Part shown: piece by piece, positions 37,741-49,650 of the stretch | Position numbering within the stretch: position 1 is the first letter of the stretch | How the letters are laid out: each line of letters opens with the position of its first letter | Source: Cryptomeria japonica | Taxonomy: Eukaryota; Streptophyta; Pinopsida; Cupressales; Cupressaceae | Direction: 5' to 3' | Assembly (NCBI RefSeq): GCF_030272615.1 | Contig: NC_081409.1 | Location: 243,843,924-243,907,923 of the forward strand | Length of the DNA: 64,000 nt | Notes under the pieces: generated by a model | The model's input: the letters and a program-made list of their open reading frames with translations, nothing else | Database searches by the model: none | Told to the model about the DNA's origin: nothing | Position numbers and translations under genes: made by a program

Positions 37741-38765
37741 TGATGAATACTAAGAGGGGGAGGGGGTGAATTAGTATACAAAAATTACTGAACTCAAACA
37801 CTTAAACAGTTTAGCAGTAAACCGATATAACAGTTTTACTAACAAACCAGTTAAGACAAATGCAAACCAAATAGCAAATAAGGCATTCACCCACAGGAGC
37901 ACAATCACCATAGCACAAGATATTTTGATGTGGAAACCCAAATGGAAAAAACCACGGTGAGATGAAACTCACAAGTAACTATTTGTAGAATAGTAACCAG
38001 ACCGGTTAAGGTTCTTCACCAGAACATATCCTGTTAGGAATCTCAATCTCTGTTAGGAGATAAGTCCGATTAAAGATTACCTTGTGAGAGGATTTTAGAT
38101 CCATAGTTGTGAACCACCTTGTTAGAGGATTTACAAAGGCTTTGCTAGGCCTACTTGGTTAAGGGTTTCAAACTTGTCGAAGATGTGAGTAATCAATAAG
38201 TGAGTGATCTAAATACTAGCACAGTATGCTTAGTTAGATCCTTGATAGCTCATTGTTAATGTATTTCAACATTACTTTAGTCTTCAAAATCTCCACACTC
38301 TGTTTCTTCACATAGACCTAATCTTCTTCTATGATCGCACATACAAAAACCTCATCAACCACCTAAAAACCCTAACAATCTCATAAAACCCCTAGACATG
38401 ATGTCCTTATAAAGGAAACTGATTTCATGTTGGTCCAATAGGATTACATTGCAAGTTCCTAGGTTCAGTGCATCTGGACACATTTGGTAACACGACACAG
38501 AATCACCGCCAAAGTGTCAATGGATGATAACTCATCACAAAAATACCGGTTGGTAACTCATCACAGAGTAATACCGGTTCACACATTTTACCAATTATCG
38601 GTTTGTTAAAATGAAGACTGGGAAAAATGATAACAACCTCTTTGTTCCTTCGTACCACTTTGGGATCCTCTAATCACTTGAGTCTTCATACCGCTTGAGA
38701 TCGGTAAACACTTTCTGCAAAACACTGATAGTCTAAATACTATAATACATAATACTGGTTGGAAA
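37741..38765 (-). repeat. Outer element left (3') LTR, first part
   Basis: Matches 62821-63843 of the right LTR throughout, with scattered differences. It starts TGATGAATACTAAGAGG, with TATA-like TTTATAAG on the minus strand near 38408-38415. It is interrupted at 38765 by the Tat-like element and resumes at 57421. Confidence 0.95.
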
Positions 38766-40171
38766 TGATGCTCTGCAAAAAGAAGGAAGGTTAGTCAATG
38801 ATAACAAAACACAAACAAGAAGAAAAGCCAAGTTGTTAGTGTTAGAAATCATAAATAAAATACTTTCCTAAACAAGCATATCAAAAGAGATACCAAAAGC
38901 ATGATAGAATATCTAACTAGGAAGGTAAATATGATGAGGCATCTCCAAATGCCTCCTAACATGCTCTTGATTTCTTCTCCCTTATTCCTCTCCTCTCCAA
39001 GTTCCAAAATAGTGTAGCTCTCAGCAACTTTTTGCACTATGGATGCTTATGGAGAATTGAGATTGTAGTATTATGCTCCAAATGTGAAATGAAAAGCTAA
39101 TACTAAACTATTGATGCTAAAATGATTTATTTTTAACCAAAATGACAATACATGAGTTAATTATGCTAAAATGCTCTCTAAAAATGTCTATAGCTTAAAT
39201 GCATACAAGTTTTCAGGATCTGGATTATGAAGAAATGGGCTCTATTTATAGGAAAAATGGAGCAATGGATGGTTGAGATTGTGCAATCTCAACAAGGGTC
39301 AGGATTGAATGATTTCAAATCCATGTGAGGGCTTTCAACCCAATCCCAGGATGACAAGTGTCAATGTGAGATAGGTTGAGAGGGGAGGGAATAAGCATTA
39401 AATGCCTGATATGACTTTGGGATTTAGAATAAAGCTTTTATCCAATGGAAAAAACTCTTTATTCAAAGAATAAAGCTTTTATCCAATGGATAAACTCTTG
39501 TGCAAGTGTAAAAAGGATAAATATGGTCAAAACATTTAATGTTTGGGGGACAAGTTTGAAATAACCATAAATGGTTATGTAAGAGCCATAAATGGTCATG
39601 TAAGAGCCATTAGTGGTCTTGGAAGACTTTGGGGGTTAATTTGTTGAACACACAAAGCATTAAATGCTTTTCAAAGATTTTGGAGTCTTTGAGAAGTGAC
39701 TCTATTTTGCTTAGGAATGTGACAATAATTAGGGGATGGATTAGGCTAATTAGGAAGGGGTTAGAAGAATCTAGAAGGGGATTAGATTTTGCAAGTAGGT
39801 TTGGTGGGTGAGGGAAAATAGGATTTTATTAAAATAAAAATTCATTTATTTCAATAAATGTGTGCAAGTTGCATTTGTAGGAAAATGCAAGTGGGGGGGG
39901 GGATAATGATTTAAATAAATGTTTTATTAAATTTATTTAAAAGAGGAAAAAGGGATTTTAATTAAATAAATAAATTTTATTTATTTAATTGATTTGTATT
40001 TGGTTTAATGAATTAATTAAAATAAATTGAATAATTTATTTAATTAATAGAAAAATGTTTTGAGAATAAATTAATTAAATATTAATTTAATTAACTGATG
40101 GCGAGTGGATTTTTAATCAAATAAATAGCGAATATTTATTTAATTAAGCTGGACAGATTTGTGTGACTACA
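38766..40171 (-). repeat. Tat-like element left (3') LTR
   Basis: On the minus strand it starts TGTAGTCACAC and ends GAGCATCA. A strong TATA box CTATAAATAGAG is at 39251-39240 (minus). By eye it differs from the right LTR at about 18 positions, plus a replaced block near 39425-39455, an extra ~18 bp repeat near 39585, and G-run length. Confidence 0.95.
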
Positions 40172-40184
40172 TTTGCCCCTCTTT
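40172..40184 (-). other. Polypurine tract of the Tat-like element
   Basis: On the minus strand AAAGAGGGGCAAA abuts the TGTAGTCAC start of the 3' LTR, the expected plus-strand DNA priming site. Confidence 0.8.
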
Positions 40185-40280
40185 GAGACGGTGCGGTTTA
40201 TCGCATCGTTTCAAAGAAAGAAAAACAGGTGTGAAGAAAATGCCCCATAAAATGTAAATTTAATGGGTGGTATGCCCCCT

Positions 40281-40623
40281 CGAGAGATGGGCCGATTTTT
40301 TTTGAAAAATCGGGCGATCTCTCGAAAAAAAATGAAAATTGGCAGGGTTGTAGAAGAGAAGGAGTTAGCCATACGGGTGAAAAATAGAAGAGAACGGGGG
40401 GAAAATGGAGAAATGGGGGGTTCGGGAAGTTCACGGGGACCACAGTGATGAGAAAAGAACGGGGGAAATTTTTCTGAAAAATCGGGCAATCTTTCGAAAA
40501 AGAATGAAAATTGGCAGGGTTGTAGAAGAGAAGGAGTTAGCCATACGGGTGAAAAATAGAAGAGAACGGGAGAAAAATGGAGAAATGGGGGGTTCGGGAA
40601 GTTCACAGGGACCACGACGATGA
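40281..40623 (+). repeat. ~170 bp direct duplication upstream of the PMD gene
   Basis: Two copies (about 40281-40450 and 40451-40623) share GAAAATTGGCAGGGTTGTAG, GAGTTAGCCATACGGGTG and GGGGGGTTCGGGAAGTTCAC. Lying 130-480 bp before the proposed PMD start, it may belong to its promoter or leader. Confidence 0.85.
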
Positions 40624-40929
40624 GCGGGGGGAAGTTACGGTGACGACGAAGGGTGTAAATGGGGTGAAAGGGGTGAAAACAGGATCATTTGTGATGACGA
40701 CTATTTGGAAATCAGAGCTTTGATAGGGACATTTGGAGGAGCGAGTAGCAGCCAGGATGCCGATTCCGATCATCAAGCATATATTCGAGCGAGTCTGTCG
40801 GTTCCAGCGCCCAGATGACTATGGACCAGCGGTACGCAAATTCGAAAACTTAATTTTTAGGCATTTTTGATAGGTTTTTAGCTGAGTCCAAGTCAAGTCG
40901 GAGCAAGAGCCCTGGAACTACGGTTTTGA

Positions 40930-41215
40930 CACTTTTGCTCCATAAACTAGCGCTATTGTGCCGCAATAGCGCTATTGTTCCCTTGTTTGAGTACTTTTAC
41001 TCTGCATTAGCGCTATTGTATGCAAGTTTTAGCGCTTTTGCACTTCTAGCGCTATTGAGGGCTTAATTGAGCGCTATTGTTTTTAAGTAGCGCTACTGGG
41101 TAGTTGTTTTAACGCTTTTGCAGTTTGAGCGCTTTTGTATAGCTGATTGAGCGCTGTTGTTAGGGTTGTAGCACTATTGTTGAAAAACTAGCGCTTTTGT
41201 TGGTTAAATAGCATT
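40930..41215 (+). repeat. AGCGCTATTGT-type interspersed repeat in the PMD intron
   Basis: About a dozen variants of AGCGCTATTGT or AGCGCTTTTG at 15-35 base spacing. The same motif family occurs in the gypsy leader at 55700-55950. Confidence 0.9.
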
Positions 41216-42699
41216 TTTGTCTTAAGATAAAAAGATGCCCCAGTGTGGATGAAGAAAATCTCCTGATGCCAATGATCGATAGATGGCGAGGTGAAGTGGG
41301 AGTTGTTTTGAACCATAGCAGCCTGATGAGACTTAGGTCATTTGTTAGGATAAATGCCCGTTGAAGTCTAGGTGGCCATGATTGCTTACCTGTTGAGACC
41401 CGAAGATGCTTGATCAAAGTATCTGTTGATAGTCTAGGTTTAAACTTAAGAAAGTTTGAAAACAAAACAACTGATGGTGATTGATGAATGTCCATGTGCA
41501 GGAGGATCTGCGCGTGTTGCAGTTACGTGAGCGCCATCCTGCGACACAGGGGTTGCGGGACCGATTGACACAGGCAGAGATAGACTGCATTGCCGCGACT
41601 GGTTTATACGAGGTGATGCATATGCCCGTGATTCGTATGAATCACAGATTGATCACAGCACTAGCAGAGCGGTGGCACAGTGAGACGTGCACCTTTCATT
41701 TGGCACAGGGGGAGATGACCGTGACTTTAGAGGATGTGTGGCGCATCCTACGGATTCTGATTCAAGGGGAGCTGGTCACATACGATAGATCCCGGGGGAT
41801 TGTGGTAGTGCAGAGGATTTTTGATGAGGATGTATATATTGATGATGGCTCGATCGCGTGGGAGGATATAGCGGCACTATATGAGCCTCTTCTAGCAGTT
41901 TTGTCAGGGATTGTGAGAGGTCTGCTGTGTCCAGACAGGCGGTCACATGGGTTGGCGGTGGGATGGGGGCAGGTTATCAAGATGATGATGACCGAGGGGA
42001 CCCGATTTGCATGGGGGCCATGCGTGTTGGCGCACATGTATCAGGAGCTTCATGAGGTAGTGTACCGGGGGAGGGGTTCCTTAGTAGTGGGCATGACGCT
42101 GCTACATATTTGGGCTTGGGAGCACCTACCAGTGACTCGACCGGTGAGTCTTAGATTCCGTGCAGTGGATCAGCCGTACATGTTTATGTACAGTGGCATG
42201 ATGAGTCAGCCCCACTTGGGGAAGTTAGAGTGGTGGCGGCGGGCATTGGATGATCTGGATGCAGTGATATGGCGGCCATACTTGGAGTGTGAGCCATGGG
42301 ATGATGACGCAGAGGCACTACCTTATGTGTTTATGACTCGATTCCTCATTGGGAGGACTGCATATCATGTGGAGAGACAGGTGCCTGGGTGAGTGATGAG
42401 GCAGTTTGGACGGCAGCAGGGACTGCCCAGTGGATCTGGAGAGTATGCGCGGGTGATTCGAGAGAGGTATGCATGGGGTCTAGTGCTACCTTATGATCAG
42501 GCACTAGCAGAGTTCCGGACACTGCAGGCGAGGGCATGGGACATACGATCGAAGGTCGTTGATGCAAGGGTGACAGATGAGTATATGCAGTACCGGGTAG
42601 CACACCCGATCCCACGGATATCGGATCCAACAGAGCCGATCCCAGCGTTTGAGGATGAGAGGGGATGGGGACGGAGACGGGGCCGGAGGAGGGCAGGAG

Positions 42700-42812
42700 G
42701 TCGAGGAGGAGATGGAGGTGGTGGAGGTGGAGGTGGTGGAGGAGATGGAGGTGGAGGAGGTGGAGGAGGAGATGGAGGTGGTGGAGGTGGAGGAGGTGGA
42801 GGTGGAGGATTG
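42700..42812 (+). repeat. GGWGGA trinucleotide repeat coding for poly-Gly
   Basis: GGAGGTGG-type repeats in the PMD frame give a Gly/Asp run. Other frames give His/Leu or Arg/Trp runs that are shadows. Confidence 0.9.
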
Positions 42813-43514
42813 GGGATGCGGAGCCAGTGGAGAGGGAGAGGTGGACTGCCTCTACAGATATCACAGGGACCATTGATACCAGGAGGAGTTCAGCTGAGTG
42901 GGAGAGGGATGGAGAGAGAGATCCCGATGGACAGAGGAGAGGGGACTACTGGAGAGGGTGGTGCAGGGGAGGCAGCTATGGATACCGAGGGGGGAGCTAC
43001 TGGAGATCTGCGGGATCACATGATAGTACGCTTGCAGACCCGGATAGAGGATTTGGAGGCGAAGGTGGCGGCTAGGGATGTGCAACTATTTGCACAAGAG
43101 TCAGAGCTGACGGTGGTGCTACAGGAGAGGGATACTGCAGTGGAGAGATTGGCAGAGCTGCAGGAGAGAGTCCGGGTTGGAGTAGGAGCATAGGGGCCTA
43201 CAAGGGAGGTGATGAGGCAGTTTGGACGAGCACAGGCTGAGATAGAGTACTGGCGGGGTTTATATGAACAGGTGGTGCCAGTTAGTCAGCGAGCTCTCAG
43301 TTATACTCAGATGCGTCAGACTAGATCAGAGCGATCACAGAGGATGCAGAGCAGTGGGGGAGTGATGGGTCCTTTGAGGCGGGAGATATCAGGGGATGCA
43401 GGAGGGAGTGGTGGTTCGATGAGGCCTCCAAGGAGAGATGGATCAGGTGGTACAGGCACCAGTGGTGGAGCAGGGGGAGGTGTTGGGACAACATTTGGCC
43501 AGAGTGGCATTTGA

Positions 43515-46094
43515 GAGAGCATTTTTGCATCTATGTATTGTATCATTGTCTATTTTTGTGGACTGTATCTTGGATGGCTCTTGGTAGCTGATTTTGTAGA
43601 CTTCATTGTACTCTGATGTATGAGATGATATATATGAGGAGGTCCCATATTGTAATGATATGCAGTTGATTATGTATGGATGTTTATGCAGGATGATGAG
43701 TTTATTGCTTTAGATGGATATGTGTACATGTATGCATTGATGAGATGTTTCTTATATGCATGTTTTTATGATGATTTATGATGTTGGATACTGACATATG
43801 AATGCAGGTTTATATATGTATGATTTGTTTTGATTTTTGATGTAATGCTTTTATGTATGTAATGCCATGATGATGATGTATGCTTATGATAATTTATGAG
43901 CAGGATTTTGGTGTTTCCTATTTTGATATAATGATGAGATGATTTATGTGATGATGTTAATGCAATGGTCGAATGAATGATGTTATGTATGGATATGCAT
44001 CTAGATGTTTTTAGATGAATAATTATGGATAAACAAAATGTAAAGTACAATTGTTTATATGATAATGTTTTAAATGAATGCATATATATAATGGATAAAA
44101 AAAACAAAACCAATGTTTTATAAACAAGTGGATTTATGATTCTAAAATGCTTTAATTGTGATGTTAAGTAAAAATGATAATGTAATGATATTATAACTTA
44201 TGGTTTTAATAACTGCACCTTAATGCAATTTAAAAAGAGGATAATGAATGTGATGTGAATGAATCCTAAAATGAGCATATTAAGATACTTAGTTAATGAA
44301 TGAATGAAATGTACTTTTTAACTATATATGAATGTATGCAATAATAAATGATAAAGGATGATAAAATGATGATGGATAATCGACACTATATGAATGCTTA
44401 GTAGATGACTTAATATAATCAAAGACAATTTAATCCCATGAATGAATCTAATTATTAATTGATGCAATGATGTAAATGTTTAATGAAAATTAATGTCAAA
44501 AATGAATTATATGCAATGTAAGTTAAAATGACGTGAATGTACTTAATGCAAGATGCAACTAAATGCGAGGATGATATGACCATAAGGAATGCAAGGTTTT
44601 TTAAAGACTTTGCATGATGCAGTGATGATGTATCCAAGTACTTGGTCGCGATTGTATCCAAGACCAGCTTTTATGGTCACTTTTGCATATAACACCTATA
44701 TATGAATGAATGAAGGGGTGATATGCAACGAAATGCAATATATAAACAGATGAGATGGAATGACGATCCATAGTGCTCTATTTTCATCATTGAGCTTTAA
44801 AATGTTGGAAGAGAATACAAGCATCTTGACATAATGATTCAAGATGACCTGAGTATTCCTTACATGGATTTTAATATAGCAAGTTAATACAAACGACTTG
44901 ATATAAGGGTCAAGTCGACCAGAGTATTGCTTGCAGAACAGACAAGGATTATCTCCGTTCATGCATGACTTGGATCGTCCTCCTTGATCTTAGGCTGATC
45001 ATATCCTGAGACAAGTGCATACCGTACTAACACATGAAAACCTTTATCCAATTTGGATGAGGAGGAACCAAGGAATGAGCATTGTGCCTGCAAACAAACA
45101 GTATATACATAAAGAATAAAGAATAAGGATCCTTGGTAATGATTCATGCTCATATGGTCGAGGTATACGCTGTAGTCAGCAAGCCGTAGTGATCTATGAC
45201 TGCATTTTGCATAAGATCACGAAGCTTGGTGAACTTCCCACGTAGACACCATAAGTACATGCCTCAGAACTTCATCGGAAATAATGCAAATAGTACAAAA
45301 TAATGCTGAAAGATTGCGACATAGATAAACGAATGATTATACTCACAAACCAACCAAGTATTTGATAGCTTAACATAATTTTCTTGTCAAAGAAAATGTC
45401 ACTTTTGTTTTTGTTTTGGTAAGGAAGGATGCATCCTTGTTGAAGATAGTTTTGAATGTTGATGTGGATTGTGTGGTCAATTGGTAAATGGTCATCGTGT
45501 GAGTATTTTATCAATTTTTGCTTTGGTATCTGTATGGATGAGTATGTACAATGTGTTGTCATGTTTTTGTGTGATTTTCGATGTTTTGTCGATGTTTTTT
45601 GGATTTTGAATTGTTTTGAATGTTTTTGGTTTTTGTGAAACATTTTTGAATATTTTTGGTATTTCGATGATTGCCTGAATGAAGAACTTAATGAATCATA
45701 AGACAATGTAGAATCCACTTCCATCAATAGGTTAAGGGCGTTGCCCCTAGTTTTAGACATGACTATGAAAAAGCGGGATGCTAGATGCATGAAGTACTAT
45801 CATAATTGTAGATGAATAACAAGCCATGGTTTTTGGATGGATGGATGTATGTATGAAGTAGATGTGACCGAAACAAGTCTGAAAGACAATGGAGCCATAG
45901 CCTTTACGAATGGTGCCTATTTGCCAGGTTTTCACCATTGTACTTACCCAAGGTGCCACCGGAGTGGTTGTTCACCGTTTGGATGCATGATTTTTCTTTA
46001 CTTTTTTTGAATGTTTTTGTATTTTATTCAAGACATTTTTCTGGATGTTTTTGGTATTTTCTGGTATGCAGGGGAGCCTGATGCTCTGTACACC
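43515..46094. other. Non-coding region between the antisense PMD gene and pol
   Basis: 43560-44720 is rich in ATGATG and TGAATG words, and 45400-46080 in TTTTTGGATGTTTTTGG words. No protein domain is found on either strand. It must hold the 3' ends of two converging transcripts, PMD (+) and gag-pol (-). Confidence 0.6.
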
Positions 46095-49000
46095 TTAGGT
46101 ATAAAACCGTTTGAGGTGCATGTTGTTGATTGGATCTGCGAGCGGTTCTCCTTCTGATGTAGCCAACTAATATGCCCCAGACCTGAATACAACAGTGACA
46201 ACATATGGGCCTAGCCAGTTTGATTCAAACTTGCCCTGATGTTCTCTATTTGGTTGGTTGTGAGGATTCTCTCGTAGAACAAGATCACCTACCTCAAACG
46301 TACGAGGTCTAACTCGGTGATTGTAGCTTCTGCTCATGCGCTGCTGATAAGCTTTGAGATGATTGTATGCAGCTTGTCGTTTCTCATCAAGTAATTCTAA
46401 GTCCTGCAGGCGTGAGACTCTGTATGCTTCATCATCGATGAGATTGTGCAAGGAAACCCATAATGATGGTATCTCAACCTCAATAGGCAAGATAGCCTCT
46501 GCACCATAGACCAATGAGTAAGGAGTTGCACCAGTAGGGGTTCGAATGCTAGTTCGATATGCCCATAGCAATGGATTCAGTTGAGCATGCCAATCACGAC
46601 CGACATCATTGACTGTCTTCTTGAGGATCCTCAATATGTTTTTATTGGATGCTTCAGCCTGACCGTTGCCTTGTGGGTAGTAGGGAGTGGAAAAGCGGTG
46701 TTGGATATGAAATTTCTCACAAAGTTCACGAACATCCTGATTTTTGAAAGGAAGACCGTTATCTGTGATGATGGACATGGGTACACCATACCGACAGATG
46801 ATGTAGTTGAGGATGAATGAGGTGATCTGCTTGCCGGTGACTTGGGTAAGTGGAACAACTTCGATCCACTTTGTGAAATATTCGGTGGCGGTAATAATGA
46901 ACTTATGGCCATTAGATGAAGATGGATGAATCTTACCCACAAGGTCAAGGCCCCATTGACAGAAAGGCCATGGTGTTGTGATTGGTTGCAGTTCCTGAGC
47001 TGGTGCATGTTTCAGGTCACCATGAACTTGACATTTCTTGCACTTCCTGACAAAGTAGTAGGAATCTTTTTCCATAGATGGCCAATAGTATCCATTGCGC
47101 AGGAGTTTCTTGGCTAGTGATGGACCACTTGAGTGAGTCCCGCAAATTCCTTCATGTACCTCTTCCAAAGCCTTTGTTATCTCATCTTGTTCCAGACATC
47201 GAAGGAGAGTACCATCAAGACCGTGTTGGTATAGGGTTTCGGCAATAATGATATATCGAGCAGTTTGGCGAATGAAGGTTTTACGTTGGTTATTCGATTG
47301 GTTGGGAGGAAGGGTGTGATCGCGGAGATAGGTGTAGAATTCACCGTACCATGGGGATTCAGAACCGACAAGGCGACATATCATTTCGGATTTGGGGATA
47401 TCATAAGCGGGAATCCAAAGCTGTTCTACCAAGAACTCGCAGCATGTTGAATTCTGTGGAAGATCTAGGAGAGATGCGATGGTAGCCATAGCATCAGCAG
47501 CTCGATTTTGATCTCTTGGTATCTGCTCAAAGGTGATAGTAATAAATGATGTCTTTAGAGTGTCCACCATTTGCTTATATGGCATGAGTTTATCATCCTT
47601 TGTCTGATATTCATCTGTTGCTTGTCGAATGACCAGTTGTGAGTCGCCATATACTTGTAGTTCTTGTAATTTCCATTGTACGACTAGCCTGAGTCCCGTG
47701 ATCAAGGCCTCATACTCTGTGATGTTGTTGGTACATGGAAATGTGAGCCTGTAAGACTTCGGGATGCTATCACCTTGGGGTGTGATAAATAGAATGCTTG
47801 CCCCCGAGCCATGCCTAGTGTATGAACCATCAAAGTAAAGTTTCCATGGTTGTGTTGTTGTGACCATGAATATCTCTTCATCTAGAAAATTGGAAATGAG
47901 AGGATGATCACCTATGAGAGGTGCATCAGCCAACTGATCTGCAATAACTTGCCCTTTGATAGCTTTACGGTCCACGTACTCAATGTCAAATTCACTTAGA
48001 ATCATCACCCATTTGGCCAAGCGGCCTGTCAATGCTGCTTTGCTAAGTAAATACTTGAGTGGATCAATCTTTGCGATGAGTTGTAGCTTATGTGTTAACA
48101 GATAGTGCCTCAATTTAGTGGCTGCTAAGATTATTGCTAGGCAAGCTCACTCAATAGGTGTTTAATTGAGTTCATAGCCAACCAGTGTGCGAGAGATGTA
48201 GTATACAACACACTCTTTTCCTTCTACATTATGTTGTGTCAGTAGTACACCCAATGCTGTGCTTGTTGCTGAGATATAGAGTAACAACGGTCTACTTGGA
48301 TTTGGTGGCATCAACAATGGTGGATTCATGAGATAGTCTTTAAGCGTCTGAAATGCTTGCTGGCATCAGGCATCCCATTGAAAGCGGATGTTCTTGTGTA
48401 GCAGGTGTGTGAATGGGTGACACTTATCAGCCAATTGTGCAATGAATCTTCAGATGGATTGAAGTCGTCCTTGTAATGTCCTTAGCTGACTGATATTCTT
48501 TGGTGGTGGCATGCCCATGATTGCCTTAACCTTTGCTAGATCGACCTCAATGCCTTTGCTTGAGACAATGTATCCTAGCAGTTTCCTGGAGGTTACTCCA
48601 AAGACACATTTCTTTGGGTTGAGTCGAACATGGTATTGTTCTAGTCTATCAAAGATTTTATCTAAGATGTGGAGATGCCCTTCTCTGGTGAGTGATTTTG
48701 CTAGTAATTCATCAACATAATCTTCCATCATAGTATGCATCATGTCATGGAAGATGGTGGTCATTTCTCTTTGATAGGTTGCTCCTGCATTCTTGAGACT
48801 GAAAGACATCACATTCCAGCAATATGTGCCCCATGGATAGGTGAAGGCTATCTTATGTTGATCTTCTGGTGCGATCTTTATCTGATTGTATCCTGAAAAG
48901 CCATCCATGAGTGAAAGCATGGCATGTCCTATTGTCAGATCCACTATGATGTCAATATTGGGAAGGGGGAAGTCATCCTTAGGACAGGCCTTATTCAGAT

Positions 49001-49640
49001 CTCTGAAGTCAGTACAAATGCGGATGCCCCCTTTTGGTTTGCCGACAGGCACAATATTGGAGATCCATTCTGCATAATCAATTGGTCTAATGAAACCCAC
49101 ATCTAGGAGTTTCTTGAGTTTTGTTTTGACTAGCACTGCAATCTGAGGATGCATCTTACGAAGTTTTTGCTTGACAGGTTTTGCTCCTTCTGCTACGGTA
49201 AGGTGATGCATGACTAATTTAGGATCAAGCCCAGGCATGTCCGCATATGACCATGCAAAGTTGATCTGACGCTTTTGGAAGAACTCTATAAACTTAGGCT
49301 GTTCCTTTGGAGTGAGAAGAGATGCTAGATGTACGAGGTGAGGCTTTTCAAGAGTTCCCACATTATATTCTTTGGTTTCCTTGATGAGAATTGTTGATCG
49401 TTCCTGTTGTGTACTATCAGGGAGAATGTCAAACCCTTCATCCTCAGGTGCCTCAGAGAGGTTTTCACCATTGGATACGCTCTTTCTTTTTACCTTTTTC
49501 GGATCAAACAGTGCCACAGTGTGGTTTTCACTGGAAGATACATGTTTGATTGTTATATTTTTGCAACTGAAGGGTTTGGCATCCACCCCAAAGTATGCTG
49601 CGCTATTTAGTTTTATGGCGAATCCAGCTTTGTGATCCCC
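46095..49640 (-). pseudogene. Tat-like pol: RT, RNase H, second RNase H, integrase
   Basis: One minus-strand frame from about 49640 to a terminal TAA at 46097-46095. RT is at 49270-48450 with ICTDFRDLNKACPKDDFPLP and FSLKNAGATYQR; its catalytic box reads YVDELLAKS instead of YVDD. RNase H is at 48450-47990. The additional Tat-type RNase H follows, with LYFDGSYTRHGSG, ITEYEAL and YGDSQLV (47850-47600). Integrase has an HHCC zinc finger ending CKKCQVHG (~47030) and the DDE core (GLDLVGKI, ITDNGLPF, E in NGQAEASNK). The C-terminus reads ..PLADPINNMHLKRFY. In-frame stops: 48450, 48366, 48162, 48147 and 46167. Only one frame change is seen in the element's coding region, at a GGGG run near 49650 where gag-protease joins pol. 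Confidence 0.93.
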
Positions 49641-49650
49641 GCTTGGTAGG

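Larger units (their letters stand above)
40757..43514 (+). pseudogene. Antisense plant mobile domain (PMD) gene, two exons, two in-frame stops
   Basis: PMD proteins include Arabidopsis MAIN and MAIL1; the domain also occurs within plant transposable elements. Proposed exon 1, 40757-40831, encodes 25 residues starting MPIPIIKHIFERV, with a GT donor at 40832. The acceptor GTGCAG ends at 41501, and exon 2 continues in phase: EDLRVLQLRERHP. The PMD core spans 41502 to about 42390 and includes CTFHLAQGEMTVTLEDVWRIL, the usual hallmark. A Gly-rich run (42700-42812), a coiled coil (43030-43185) and another Gly/Ser-rich tail follow. Stops at 42390 (TGA) and 43191 (TAG) keep the frame, which otherwise runs open to 43514. 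GC content is clearly above the surroundings. An alternative start is ATG 41484 without exon 1. It lies inside the gypsy element, opposite to gag-pol. Confidence 0.8.

Noticed and set aside
39629-39811. 60-codon frame repeated at 56876-57058
   Set aside because: It lies within the Tat-like LTRs and repeats only because the LTRs do; no coding evidence.
42346-42873. Minus-strand 175-codon frame with His/Leu repeats
   Set aside because: Antisense of the Gly-rich segment of the PMD frame; no family match.
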